A stretch of 64,000 nucleotides of DNA, taken from assembly GCA_001556125.1 (NCBI GenBank), contig LSIG01000008.1:1-64000 (forward strand), in the 5' to 3' direction. Below, piece by piece: positions 41,196 through 51,300 of the stretch. The notes beneath the pieces were generated by a model, which saw only the letters and a list, made by a program, of their open reading frames with translations, did not search any database and had not been told where the DNA came from. Made by a program: the position numbers and the translations under genes. Every line of letters starts with the position of its first letter. Position 1 is the stretch's first letter. Origin of the DNA: Rhizobiales bacterium CCH10-E5 (lineage in GTDB: Bacteria > Pseudomonadota > Alphaproteobacteria > Rhizobiales > Beijerinckiaceae).

Positions 41196-41485
41196 ACCGA
41201 GCCACCCTCGCGCCGGGGCCGGCCGAGTTCGCCACGCAGCGAGAGCACGAAGGCGATGACCTGCGCCGTGGCCCGGTAGAGCTCCTCCGGGATCTGGTCG
41301 TCGAGTTCGACCGCCGAGAGCGCCTGGGCCAGAACCGCATTTTCCTCCACCGCGACGCCATGGGCGCGACCGGTCTCGACGATGCGCTCGGCCAGTTCGC
41401 CTCGGCCCTTGGCCGTGACGCGCGGCGCGCTCTCGCCGTCATATTCGAGAGCCACCGCGATCCGCGGGCGGGGGGGTATCGTCAT
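41192..41485 (-). CDS. FlhB C-terminal-domain-like protein (export-switch family, stand-alone)
   Basis: A 97-residue protein that corresponds only to the cytoplasmic C-terminal part of FlhB/YscU: RIAVALEYDG then PRVTAKGRGELAERIVETGRAHGV, and a Leu-rich end around IPEELYRATAQVIAFVL. The self-cleavage motif NPTH is absent and the membrane half is missing. Small FlhB-like proteins (FhlB, YlqH) occur beside a FliK-like gene in many bacteria, as here. It overlaps both neighbours by four bases. Confidence 0.85.
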   Translation of the reverse strand: MTIPPRPRIAVALEYDGESAPRVTAKGRGELAERIVETGRAHGVAVEENAVLAQALSAVELDDQIPEELYRATAQVIAFVLSLRGELGRPRREGGSV

Positions 41486-43071
41486 GACAGGCGATCCAGA
41501 AACTGCCCGGCGGTGGGCTGGGCGATCCGCGGTTGGCCGGTGTGGATGTCGATGGCGCGGTTCTCGAAGCGGGCCTCGGCGAGGGCCGCCTCCAGCCCCG
41601 GCGCGGCGCCGCGCAGCACGCGGCTGGTGTCCTCGCGCTCGGCCCAGAGCGTGATGCCGACGCTGCGGCCCTGCAGCGTGACGACGCCCTGAAGCGGCCC
41701 GAGCGGTTCGACATCGAGCGCGAAGCGGACCCGCCAGAGCGGTCCCGCGGCAGCGTCCGTCTCCCGGCGCGGCGGCTCCCTCTCGATCTGGAGCGGCAGC
41801 ATCGTCGCGCCCTGCTGAAGCGCGACCGGCAGTTCGGTCAGCCAGCGCTGCGGCTGCGGCGCCTCGGCGCGCGGCCCTTCCGCGGGCAGCGAGGCGTATT
41901 GGGACAGAGTGATCCGATCCAGCGCCGACTCGGTCTGCTCCAGCAGCGTGCGGACGACGCTAAGAGGCGTATCGCCCCCGCCGAGGCTCGCTTCGGCGAG
42001 CGGAGGCGGGATCAGCGGGCCGTCGCGGCGCGGCGGCGGCGGCTTCGCAGCGGGCTCGCCCGTCGGCAAGGGCAGGAGATCGGCTGGCAGCGCCCTGCCC
42101 GTCTTGGCAGGGAGCGCGGTCTCGGGCGGTGACAGCGCCTGCATCAGCGGAGCGAGACTGTCGCGCAGAGTCTGGAGATTGGCCTTGAGATCGCCCTGAG
42201 GCGGCGGGGGACGGCCCTGCGCCTGCCGCGCCTCGAGAAAGAGGCCCGAGCCCTGGACGGCCGCCTTCAGCGCCGGCGCGGTAATGGGGCGGCGATCGAT
42301 CGGCAGGGCCTGCGCGAGGACGCGCTCGATCAGGGTTAGGACCGGGCGTGGCAAGGCAAGGGCGACGTTGCCGGCGGACAAGGCGCGCATATTGGCGAGA
42401 AGCGGCGCGAGGCTGTCCTGGCCCGCCAGCGCCGGGCCGAGCAGCGGCCCGGCCTGGGCACGAGGAGATGCGGCCTGCAGTGTTGCAGGTGGGTCGGCGA
42501 GGGGCGACGCCGTGGTCGCCGCCACGGGAGCGGATCGAGCGGACAGGCCTTGGGGTGCAACCGAAGCCGCAGGGCCCGCAAGTGTCGCCGCTGTGGTTGC
42601 AGGCTGGTTACTGCCGGATGCGGGCACGCTAAGGCTCGGCGGTGCCTGCGATGTGCCGGGGGCTGGCTGGGGGGCAGGCGAGGGCGCGAAGAGAGAAAGG
42701 GGCGCTCCTGACTGCGTCTCGCCATGGAGGGCCGGAAGCGCTGTCGGAGCGCTTTGCGGGCCGACGGCGGGAGGCGGACGGACCTCCACCAGCGTCGCCT
42801 GCAGGGCGGCAGGGGTGCGGCCGTTTGGCGGCGCCGGGTCGAACCTCAGGACGAGCGTCGCACCGGGCTGCAGAGTGGCCTGCCTGGCGACCGGGCCGGA
42901 GACGACGAGCGAGAAGGTCTCCTGGCCGAGCTGGGCGGTCGCCGTGCCGTCGCCCGCCAGCGCGAGCAGCCGCGCCTCCACCGTCCGACCCGCGACGAGG
43001 CCGGAGGCGGGCGCGAGCGCCTGCAGCAGCGTGGCCAGCGACTGGCTCTGGGCGAGGGTGGCGAGGTTCAT
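41482..43071 (-). CDS. FliK-like flagellar hook-length control family protein
   Basis: A 529-residue protein. The N-terminal 70 residues are a small beta-type domain (VEARLLALAGDGTATAQLG, then a GATLVLRFDP segment), the middle is a long Ala/Pro/Gln-rich and probably disordered tether, and residues about 420-510 form a Flg_hook (FliK C-terminal) domain with VRFALDVEPLGPLQGVVTLQ. FliK measures hook length and flips FlhB's export specificity. The ATG at 43071 was chosen over an upstream in-frame ATG at 43107. It starts a three-gene overlapping set with the FlhB-like and acetyltransferase genes. Confidence 0.82.
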   Translation of the reverse strand: MNLATLAQSQSLATLLQALAPASGLVAGRTVEARLLALAGDGTATAQLGQETFSLVVSGPVARQATLQPGATLVLRFDPAPPNGRTPAALQATLVEVRPPPAVGPQSAPTALPALHGETQSGAPLSLFAPSPAPQPAPGTSQAPPSLSVPASGSNQPATTAATLAGPAASVAPQGLSARSAPVAATTASPLADPPATLQAASPRAQAGPLLGPALAGQDSLAPLLANMRALSAGNVALALPRPVLTLIERVLAQALPIDRRPITAPALKAAVQGSGLFLEARQAQGRPPPPQGDLKANLQTLRDSLAPLMQALSPPETALPAKTGRALPADLLPLPTGEPAAKPPPPRRDGPLIPPPLAEASLGGGDTPLSVVRTLLEQTESALDRITLSQYASLPAEGPRAEAPQPQRWLTELPVALQQGATMLPLQIEREPPRRETDAAAGPLWRVRFALDVEPLGPLQGVVTLQGRSVGITLWAEREDTSRVLRGAAPGLEAALAEARFENRAIDIHTGQPRIAQPTAGQFLDRLS

Positions 43072-43283
43072 CGGCTCCGGCCATCGGATCGAGCGCGAGC
43101 GTGGCACGAAAGGTTAAGCATTTCCTTGCACTTGGCCGGGGACTTCCGCTGCCGTCGGGCCTGCGCTCGCGTGCCTTGCAGGGCGCGGCTGCACGCAGCG
43201 TGCTGGCGGGAGGGGCGGGGCTGGGGCAGGCTGCCCGCAGGCCCGGATCGTCGGCGGGCCGATCGCCTGAAGGGAGCGTTTCG

Positions 43284-44297
43284 ATGGAATACCGCCAGCT
43301 CGGCCGGTCCGGCCTCAAGGTGTCGCCGATCTGCCTGGGCACGATGATGTTCGGCGGCGCCACCGACGAGGTCGCCTCCCGCGCCATCGTCGATCACGCC
43401 CGCGAGGCCGGCATCAACTTCATCGACACGGCCGACGCCTACAGCGACGGCCGCTCCGAGGAGATCACCGGGCGGGCGATCGCCGCGCAGCGGCACGACT
43501 GGGTGCTGGCGACCAAGGTCGCCAATCCGATGGGAGCAGGTCCCAACCGCGCCGGGCTCTCGCGCAAATGGCTGATCCAGGCCTGCGACGACAGCCTGCG
43601 CCGGCTCGGCACCGACTTCATCGACATCTACTATCTGCACAAGGAAGATCATGCGACGCCGCTGGCGGAAACGGTCCGCGCGCTCGGGGATCTCGTGCGG
43701 CAGGGCAAGATCCGGCATTTCGGCGTGTCGAACTACCGCTCCTGGCGGGTCGCCGAGATCTGCCGGCTCTGCGACGAACTCGGGATCGACCGGCCGGTCG
43801 TCAGCCAACCCTATTACAACGCGATGAACCGCATGCCCGAGGTCGAGCACCTCCCGGCCTGCGGCTATTACGGGCTCGGCGTCGCGTCCTACTCGCCGCT
43901 GGCGCGGGGCGTGCTGACGGGGAAATACGCCCCCGGCGAGGCGCCGCAGCAGGGCACACGCGCCGCGAGGGGCGACAAGCGCATCCTGCAGACGGAGTGG
44001 CGCGAGGAGAGCCTCGTGATCGCGCAGACAATCAAGCAGCATGCCGAGGCGCGCGGCATGACCACGATCCAGTTCGCAGTGGGCTGGGTGCTGAACAACC
44101 GCTTCCTGACGGCCGCCATCGCCGGCCCGCGCACGCTCGAGCAGTGGCAGGCCTATCTGGCGGCGCTCGACATCACTTTCACGCCCGAGGACGAGGCGCT
44201 GATCGACCGTCTGGTGCCGGCGGGCCACCCCTCGACGCCGGGCTACAGCGACCCCGCCTACCCGATCGAGGGGCGGCCGACGCGCACGGCTGCGTGA
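43284..44297 (+). CDS. Aldo/keto reductase
   Basis: A 337-residue (beta/alpha)8 oxidoreductase using NADPH to reduce aldehydes or ketones. The catalytic tetrad is Asp48, Tyr53, Lys78 and His119 (NFIDTADAYSDG, LATKVAN, DIYYLHKED). GVSNYRSW and YSPLARGVLTGKY are family marks, and the C-terminal AIAGPRTLEQW region binds the cofactor phosphate. AAGGGAG precedes the ATG by about eight bases. It is divergent from the FliK-like gene and has no obvious metabolic partner nearby. Confidence 0.93.
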   Translation: MEYRQLGRSGLKVSPICLGTMMFGGATDEVASRAIVDHAREAGINFIDTADAYSDGRSEEITGRAIAAQRHDWVLATKVANPMGAGPNRAGLSRKWLIQACDDSLRRLGTDFIDIYYLHKEDHATPLAETVRALGDLVRQGKIRHFGVSNYRSWRVAEICRLCDELGIDRPVVSQPYYNAMNRMPEVEHLPACGYYGLGVASYSPLARGVLTGKYAPGEAPQQGTRAARGDKRILQTEWREESLVIAQTIKQHAEARGMTTIQFAVGWVLNNRFLTAAIAGPRTLEQWQAYLAALDITFTPEDEALIDRLVPAGHPSTPGYSDPAYPIEGRPTRTAA

Positions 44298-44384
44298 GCG
44301 GGCGGCCCGGCATTTGCCTTGTCGCTGTGTCGCACCTAACTGAGCGCGGTCGCGCCGGCTGAGGGCGCAGGCGGGAGGTGCGGA

Positions 44385-46193
44385 ATGGCGGCCGAAGGAC
44401 TCACGGGCGATCTGATCAAGGTGGTGAGCCTGCTGGGTGCCGGCGTGGTCGCCGTGCCGCTGTTCCGGCGGCTCGGGCTCGGCTCCGTGCTGGGCTATTT
44501 CACCGCCGGCCTCGCCATCGGCCCCTATGGCGTGGGCCTGTTTCCGAACCCCGAATCCGTGCTGCACGTCGCCGAACTCGGCGTGGTGATGTTCCTCTTC
44601 ATCATCGGGCTCGAGATGCAGCCCTCACGATTGTGGAACTTGCGGCGCGAGATTTTCGGCCTCGGCGTGTCGCAGGTGGTCCTCTGCGGCACCTTGTTGA
44701 CAGGCGTCGGCTATGCCTATGGCCTGCCGCTGCCGGCCGCCTTCATTGCCGGAATGGGCTTCGTCCTGTCATCCACCGCGGTCGTCATGCAGATGCTGAA
44801 CGAGCGCGGCGAAAGTTCGACGCCGCAGGGCCAGCAGGCGGTCTCGATCCTGCTGCTGGAGGATCTCGCCATCGTGCCGTTGCTGGCGGTGGTGGCGCTG
44901 TTGGCGCCGGCCTCCTCGGCGCAGAGCAATGGCTGGCTCTCGGTCGGCATCGCGGCGGCCGCCGTCGCCGGGCTCGTCATCGCTGGGCGCTATCTGCTGA
45001 ATCCGATGTTCCGTCTGCTGGCGCTCGCCCATGCGCGCGAGGTGATGACGGCCGCCGCGCTGCTGGTCGTGCTCGGCTCGGCGCTGACGATGCAGCTCAG
45101 CGGGCTCTCCATGGCGATGGGGGCCTTCCTCGCCGGTGTGCTGCTCTCGGAGTCGAGCTTCCGGCATCAGCTCGAGGCCGATATCGAGCCTTTCCGCGGC
45201 ATCCTGCTCGGGTTGTTTTTCCTGGCCGTCGGCATGTCGCTCGATCTCGGCGTCATCGCCCGCAACTGGATGCTGATCGGTTTTGCCGTGATCGCCTTCA
45301 TGAGCGTCAAGGCACTCGGCATCTTCATCGTCGCCAAGGTGTCCGGTTCGCGGACGCGCGAGGCGGTGACGCGGGTCGCGCTGTTCTCGCAGGGCGGCGA
45401 GTTCGCCTTCGTGCTCTACTCGGCCGCCGCCTCGGCCGGCATCTTCGATGCCCAGACCAATGCGGTGGCGAGCGCCACGGTCATCCTCTCGATGGCGCTG
45501 ACACCGCTGCTGGTGCTGGCGCTCGACCGCTTTCTGCCGCCGGAGGAGACCTCTCTCGACGGCGTCGACCTCGCCGACGGGCTCAATGGCCGCGCGCTGA
45601 TCATCGGTTTCGGCCGCTTCGGTCAGGTTGCCTCGCAGGCCCTGCTCGCGCGGGGTTTCAGCGTCTCGATCATCGAGGTCGATGTCGAACTGATCCAGGC
45701 GGCGGCCGGTTTCGGCTTCAAGGTGCATTACGGCGACGGCACGCGGCCCGAGATCCTGCATGCGTCGGGGGCCGAGCGGGCCGAGGTGATCCTGGTCTGC
45801 GTCGACGACCGCGAGACGAGCAACCGCATCGTCGCCGTGGCGCAGGAGGCGTTCCCGCACGCCAAGCTGTTCGTTCGCGCCTATGACCGTGGTCATGCGA
45901 TGGATCTGATCCGGGCCGGGGTCGAGTACCAGATCCGCGAAACCTTCGAATCGGCCATGTCCTTCGGCACGGCGGTGCTGCTCGGCATGGGCGTGCCGGA
46001 GCAGGAGGCGGCCGAGATCGCCGAGGACGTCCGCAGGCGCGATGCGGAGCGCCTCGACCTTCAGGTCGCCAGCGACAACTATGCTGGCGTCAGCCTGATC
46101 CGTGGCAATGCGCCGGTGCCGGCTCCGCTGACCAAGCCGAAGACCGCCGGCAAGATCCACGGCAACGTCCCGGACGATCTCGGCGACATCTGA
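44385..46193 (+). CDS. Kef-type monovalent cation:proton antiporter with TrkA-N (RCK) domain
   Basis: A 602-residue CPA2 antiporter. Residues 1-380 form about 12 membrane helices with family strings LGSVLGYFTAGLAIGPYG, FLFIIGLEMQPSRLW and FSQGGEFAFVLYS. Residues from about 400 make an RCK/TrkA-N domain with dinucleotide motif GFGRFG (406-411) and the ribose-binding acidic residue in IIEVD. KefB/KefC relatives exchange K+ or Na+ for protons and are gated by nucleotides or glutathione adducts. GGGAGG precedes the ATG. Confidence 0.92.
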   Translation: MAAEGLTGDLIKVVSLLGAGVVAVPLFRRLGLGSVLGYFTAGLAIGPYGVGLFPNPESVLHVAELGVVMFLFIIGLEMQPSRLWNLRREIFGLGVSQVVLCGTLLTGVGYAYGLPLPAAFIAGMGFVLSSTAVVMQMLNERGESSTPQGQQAVSILLLEDLAIVPLLAVVALLAPASSAQSNGWLSVGIAAAAVAGLVIAGRYLLNPMFRLLALAHAREVMTAAALLVVLGSALTMQLSGLSMAMGAFLAGVLLSESSFRHQLEADIEPFRGILLGLFFLAVGMSLDLGVIARNWMLIGFAVIAFMSVKALGIFIVAKVSGSRTREAVTRVALFSQGGEFAFVLYSAAASAGIFDAQTNAVASATVILSMALTPLLVLALDRFLPPEETSLDGVDLADGLNGRALIIGFGRFGQVASQALLARGFSVSIIEVDVELIQAAAGFGFKVHYGDGTRPEILHASGAERAEVILVCVDDRETSNRIVAVAQEAFPHAKLFVRAYDRGHAMDLIRAGVEYQIRETFESAMSFGTAVLLGMGVPEQEAAEIAEDVRRRDAERLDLQVASDNYAGVSLIRGNAPVPAPLTKPKTAGKIHGNVPDDLGDI

Positions 46194-46203
46194 GAGGATG
46201 GGA

Positions 46204-47040
46204 TCAGTTCCCCGGCAGCACGATCATCGTCGGCCGGGCCGGGAGTCCCGCCTTCGTCACCGTGATCACCGGCTGATCGCGCCGCTCGATCGGCCAGTTG
46301 TCCTGAGAGCGGGCGAGGAAGCGGCTGAGCGTGCCGCCGCCGAAGAAGTGCATCGGGATCATCACCCGCGCCTGCAGCGATTTCAGCACCTCGAGCATGC
46401 CTTCCTGGTCGAGGGTGTAGCTGCCGTCGACCGGGAAGAGCACGACGTCGACGCGGCCGAGCGCGCGCAGATGGCCGGGTTCCAGCGGGTGATGCAGATG
46501 GCCGAGATGGGCGATGCAGAGCTCGCCGATCTCGAAGACGAAGATCGAGTTGCCGTCGAAATCGGTCGAGCCGGAATAGGAGCGGATATTGGTCGGCACG
46601 TTGCGAACGCGCAGATCGGCCATGGTCACGTCGTGCTTCGCCGCGCCGCGGCCGGTGGGGTCCCAGCCCGGCAGCACCTGTTTGATGCCGGGATCGGGGT
46701 TGCGCGAGTAATGCGTCGAATGGGCCTTGTTCATCGTGGCGACGTCGGGCGTCACCTGCGGCCGGACATAATCGTTGTAGTCGGTCGCGATCTTCACCCC
46801 GGCAGGCGTCTCGATCAGGAAGGTGGCGTGGCCGACGAAGGTGATGCGCACCTCGTCCTTGCCGAGGGCGGCGAGCGTCAGATTGGCCCGATGGACGGGG
46901 AGTCCGAGCGAGGCCATCTCCGGTCGGCAGCCCGGCTCGTCGGACTGGGCGCGGGAGGGGGATGGCAGGAGCAGAACCGTCGCGGCTAGGGCGAGAAGCC
47001 CGTTGCGAACCGTTCTCCAGGATCTCGTCCAGTCCCGCAT
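46204..47040 (-). CDS. Metallo-beta-lactamase-fold hydrolase (UlaG-like), exported
   Basis: A 278-residue protein with a cleavable signal (hydrophobic stretch at residues 13-25, PSRAQ near 32). VRITFVGHATFLIET and HLGHLHHPL, with VVLFPVDGSYTLDQEGM and VMIPMHFF, give the MBL-fold layout of the UlaG branch. The canonical HxHxDH is not present: the matching loop reads HSTHYSRN, so metal binding may use other residues. GGGAGAG precedes the ATG. Its natural substrate cannot be told. It converges on the antiporter gene. Confidence 0.8.
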   Translation of the reverse strand: MRDWTRSWRTVRNGLLALAATVLLLPSPSRAQSDEPGCRPEMASLGLPVHRANLTLAALGKDEVRITFVGHATFLIETPAGVKIATDYNDYVRPQVTPDVATMNKAHSTHYSRNPDPGIKQVLPGWDPTGRGAAKHDVTMADLRVRNVPTNIRSYSGSTDFDGNSIFVFEIGELCIAHLGHLHHPLEPGHLRALGRVDVVLFPVDGSYTLDQEGMLEVLKSLQARVMIPMHFFGGGTLSRFLARSQDNWPIERRDQPVITVTKAGLPARPTMIVLPGN

Positions 47041-47150
47041 CGCCGCTCTCCCAACCTTCGGCCCCGCCAGTGTGATGCACGGTCCGGGCCGAAGGAAAGG
47101 GAGGTTGGCCGCCGCTGGCGCGTTTGTGAAAGGCCGCGGCGGCGCCGTCG

Positions 47151-48116
47151 TTACTGCTTGGCGAGGCCGAGATCCTTCAGCACGCCATTGCCACGCTCGG
47201 TGAAGGTCTTGGCATAGGCGGCGAACTCGCCGGGCTTGTCCCAGACGGGGGTGATGCCGCGATCGGCCATCGCCTTGCGGACCTCGGGGCGTTGCATCGT
47301 GCGTTCGGCCGCCTCGAACAGGATCTTGCGGCGGTCGGCCGGGATTCCCTTCGGGGCGGCCAGCGCGAACCAGTTCTGATAGGTCCAGTCCAGCCCGGCC
47401 TCCTTGGCGCTCGGCACGTCCGGGAAGTTGGGGTGGCGCTCCTCGGTCATCAGCAGGATGGTGCGGACGCGGCCGGCATCGAGCATCGCCTTGGCCTCGA
47501 TCGGCGAGCCGGTGAAGACGCTGATGCCGCCGGAGGCGAGGTCCTGAAGAGCCGGTGCGCCGCCATTGCTCGGCACCCAGCGAACGGCGTCGGGCGCGAT
47601 GCCCGCCGATTTGAGCAGGCCGCCCGAGGCGATGTGCCAGGAGCCGCCGACGCCGGTGCCCGAGGCCATGAAGGTGCCCTTGGGATTCTCCTTGACTGCC
47701 TTGATGTAATCGGCCGCCGTCTTGATCGGGCTGTCGGCCTTGACCGTCACGCCGGCCGGAATGAGCGAGACGCGCGAGAAGGAATCGACGCTGTCGATGG
47801 TGATGTCGCCGAGACCGAGCGTCTTGAAGAAGGAGATCTCGGGGCTGATGCCGCCGACGGTGTAGCCGTCAGGCGTGGCGGTGGCGATCGCGGTGTGGCC
47901 GGTCAGCCCGCCGCCGCCGGTGCGGTTGACGACGTTGACCGGCTGCTTCAGCTCGGCCTCGTAGCCGGCGGCGAAGATGCGCATGACCGCGTCCATGCCG
48001 CCGCCCGCGGCCCATGGCACGATGAGCTGAACCGGACGATCCGGAAAGGCCCAGGACGGGCCGGCGACAGCGAGCAGGGCGGCCGCGCCGAGCGCAGCCT
48101 TGACGATGATCTTCAT
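47151..48116 (-). CDS. TctC/Bug-family extracytoplasmic solute receptor
   Basis: A 321-residue periplasmic receptor of the tripartite tricarboxylate transporter family. A signal peptide ends near AGPSWAFP (residue about 23). The Bug motifs are PVQLIVPWAAGGGMDA, VVNRTGGGGLTGHTAIATATPDGYT and the later VRWVPSNGGAPALQDLASGGI. No TctA or TctB membrane genes adjoin, which is common in species with many Bug paralogues. GGAGGG lies about five bases before the ATG. Ligands of this family are usually carboxylates. Confidence 0.92.
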   Translation of the reverse strand: MKIIVKAALGAAALLAVAGPSWAFPDRPVQLIVPWAAGGGMDAVMRIFAAGYEAELKQPVNVVNRTGGGGLTGHTAIATATPDGYTVGGISPEISFFKTLGLGDITIDSVDSFSRVSLIPAGVTVKADSPIKTAADYIKAVKENPKGTFMASGTGVGGSWHIASGGLLKSAGIAPDAVRWVPSNGGAPALQDLASGGISVFTGSPIEAKAMLDAGRVRTILLMTEERHPNFPDVPSAKEAGLDWTYQNWFALAAPKGIPADRRKILFEAAERTMQRPEVRKAMADRGITPVWDKPGEFAAYAKTFTERGNGVLKDLGLAKQ

Positions 48117-48300
48117 GGTCCCTCCCCAGGGATGGCCGCCGGCTTGGTCCGGCTGGTCCTGACAGGAGATTAGACTGCTTTGCGGCCGGCCATCAAGATA
48201 TGCTGCATACAGTGTTCAGGCTGCGGGCGTCCCGGTGATGGCAGCCCGTCCGTGCCGCTCAGCGAAGGCCGATGGAACCGCAGCCGCTTCCCAAGGCTCG

Positions 48301-51300
48301 TCAGTGATAGCGGTTGAAAGAGTAGCGGCGGACGGTCCGGGCCATGGCGAGCATCTCGCCGCAGGTCGCGGTCCTGCCCCCGCGCGTCTCGCGGATACTC
48401 TCGCTAACTGCCCGTAGGGCGGGGCATGCCCGCCTCATTCGATCGATCGCTTCATAAGGGCGACGATCGTCGACCGCGTCATCGTCGAGGGGTGCAAATG
48501 GTTCGGCGTCATGATCCGCAATCTCGGCCAGGGTTCGCTCGGGTTCGACGCCCTTCAGGCCAGCGTACAGATCATCCGCCACCTCCACGGGCTGCCCGCA
48601 CTCAACAGCCGCCAGCAGGGCAGCGATCGGCCAGCTCGGAGGCTCGTCGGCGGCGCCGAGGAAGGCGGCCAGCTCTGCCTCCTCCAGCCGCGCCCGGACG
48701 ATCCTGTAGACATTGATCATCCGCTTGACGGCACGAGGGCTTTTGGCGGCGAGTGCACCGATTTCCGGGCTGGCGAGGAAGTCGATCTCGGCCTGGGTCA
48801 GCTTCACGGTGGCGAGCGCCAGGTCGAGTGCTTCCGCATCGGAACTGTCGCTGAAGTCCTTCATGTCGGCAAACAGATCAGCCACCGGTTCGGCGTCTGG
48901 CTCGTCCTCGGGCTCCGCCTCGCGCTTCGGGCGCCTGGTTGCGCCTTCCGCCGATGGTGTGGGGCCGACTGCTTCGCGGTTGGCCTCGAGCAGGCCACGC
49001 ACATAGGCCGCGTAGCTCGCATTTTCGCCCTCGGTCGCGAGGGGGCGGAGCCAGAACGGCAGCTGGAAGATCTTCTCGAGATAGTCGATCGCTCGTTTGC
49101 GGCGGGCCATCTCGGCCCGCTGCCGGGCCTTCTCCCGCTCCTCCGCCGTAGCGCTGTCTGGAAGATCCTCGATCGGGATGACGAACTGGCGGGCCACTGC
49201 CTCCTCGACCCAGCGCACATCGACACCGACAATCACGACGAAGAGCTGGAAGGCGAGCAGCAGGTGGATCGCCTGCAGCACGTCGTAGACCTGCGCGTGG
49301 GTGCAGCGGTCGAGATCGTCGATGTAGAGCACGATGCGATCGGGAACGGCGCCGTCATTCGCCTCTCCGGCCCGGCGCTTCCGGCGCTCTTCCTTGACCA
49401 CCTCTTCGACGGAGTGGAACAGACGTCTGGCGCGGCTGATCAGGCCGATCTGCGCGCCCACCGCCTTGGTCTCGGGGTCGTCCTCGATGATGTAGTGCAG
49501 GAGGCGCGGCGGGCTGGTGGCCCCATCGGCATCGACATAGCGGGTCAGGGCCTGCTGCGCGCGCTCCATGGCGTCGCGGCGCGCCCTGGCTTCGGCCGCG
49601 GCCTGCTTCAGTTCCGTTTCCCGCGCGAGAAGCTCCTTCAATCTGTCCTTCGTCAGGCTGTCGAGCTTTCCGGCGAAGTCGGCGGTGCTCCTTGCAATCC
49701 CTGCGACGATCCGGATCGCCGGCAGCACCGCGCCCGAGACCGAGGCCACGGCCCCGATCCAGCCCCAGAAGCCGAACCGGGTCAGCCAGTTCGTCGCATC
49801 CGCCTTGTCGGTCGTTGCCCAGCCGGCCATCGCGGCGGCCACGAAAGCCAGGGCCACCAGCATCAGGGCAACACGCCAGCCCCGCGCCATCACGACCGCC
49901 GCGATCGTCTTCAGCTGGCCGCCGATGGTCTGCACGTCCCGGGCGACGGCGACGAAATCGTCGATGCCCTTCGAGGGGTCGTCCTGATAGGCGCGCCGCC
50001 CGAGCTCGGCCAGATCGGATTTGTGCTTTTCATAGGCGCTGCCGATCGTATCGATCAGGGTCTGCGAGAGAGCGTCGCGCTGCCCGGCCGGCACGGCCGC
50101 GACAGCCTTGTCGCGGGCTTTTTGCGCATCGATGAGCGTGCGTTCGCTTTCGTTCAGCGCTTCGCGCGTCGCGGTCAGGGTGCTCGCCAGATTGTGGACA
50201 TGGGCATTGACCCGCTCGACGAGCCGCGCGTGGAGATTGCGTCCCTGCCGCTCCGAGCCCCCCGCCCTCAGCTGATCGAAGAACTCCGCCGTCAGGCTGG
50301 CCCAGAGATTGGCATCGGCATAGTGCCAGGCGTTGAAGCGGATCTGGACGACGTTCTCGACGAAGCGTGTCCCGGGCTGCGCACCCGCTTCCCCATAGGC
50401 GGGATCGCTCGCCCGTCTGAGCCGTGCCGCGCGCTCGTTGGCGGTCAGCTGGCCGATCTCGCGCTGCAATCGCTCCATGAAGCTCGATTTGCCCGAGCCC
50501 CATTCCCCGAACAGCCCGATGGAAAGGGGCGTCGTCGCCTCTTCGACACAGATTAGCCGGGCGAAGGCGGACACGTCTGGCCCGATGCCGAGCGGGTCCG
50601 CGTCGCTGGTCGACGCGCGATCGGCGTCGAAACCCGGATAGGCGTCTGGTTTCGCTCCTTCGGGCACAAGCGCGCCGAGTGCTGCCCAGGCTGTGCCCGG
50701 CGTCTTCAGGAAGCGCGACCAGATCTCGACATTCTCCCCGATCTCGGGCGTCTCGAGAATGCGCTCGATCAGGCTTTCGCGAAGGGCCGACAGATCGAGC
50801 CCGATCGCGAGAGCCTCCTTGCGCATCTCGCGGACAACGGCCCGATCCGGAGAATCGAGGGCGGCAACGATCAGATGGCGCGCATCGAAGCGCGACCGGC
50901 CGACCGTCGCTTTCGCCAGCTCCACCGCCATCCGGATCGCGCGTGAAGCCGCCTCCCGCAGCATGATGCCGCGACGGGGCGAGGCCAGCCTCGTGGTGGC
51001 GCCGTAGGACGCGATCGTTTCGGCGCGAACACCCTGCGCCTCCGCGAAGTCGACGAGCCACCGCGGTGCGGACCATGTGCCGGGCGGCTGCGTCACGCCC
51101 ACCGCGACGGCCGCCTGCAGGATCAGCATCACGCCGATGGTGGCGGCATCTTCGCCGTCGCGGCGGATGGCCCGATCTCCCGCTGCTCGCAGGATTTCAC
51201 GGGCGGCATCGGAATGAGCGAGACGGAGCGCCTCGGTTAGAGAGATCGGAGCCGCGAGATCCGGTGACGGCGCCGATGTGGATGACTCTCCGGCGGCCTG

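Noticed and set aside
41192-41485. The small FlhB-like gene as a truncated remnant of flhB
   Set aside because: It has its own overlapping start and stop in a tight operon and covers a whole domain; stand-alone homologues beside FliK-like genes are common.
48203-48212. CTGCATACAG upstream of the 47151 tctC gene as a further GntR site
   Set aside because: It resembles the sites at 11308 and 20049, but it is a single degenerate copy in front of an unrelated gene and is expected by chance.
48511-50556. Long open frame antisense to the KAP NTPase gene
   Set aside because: The opposite strand carries Walker A, Walker B and membrane helices; this frame shows none.
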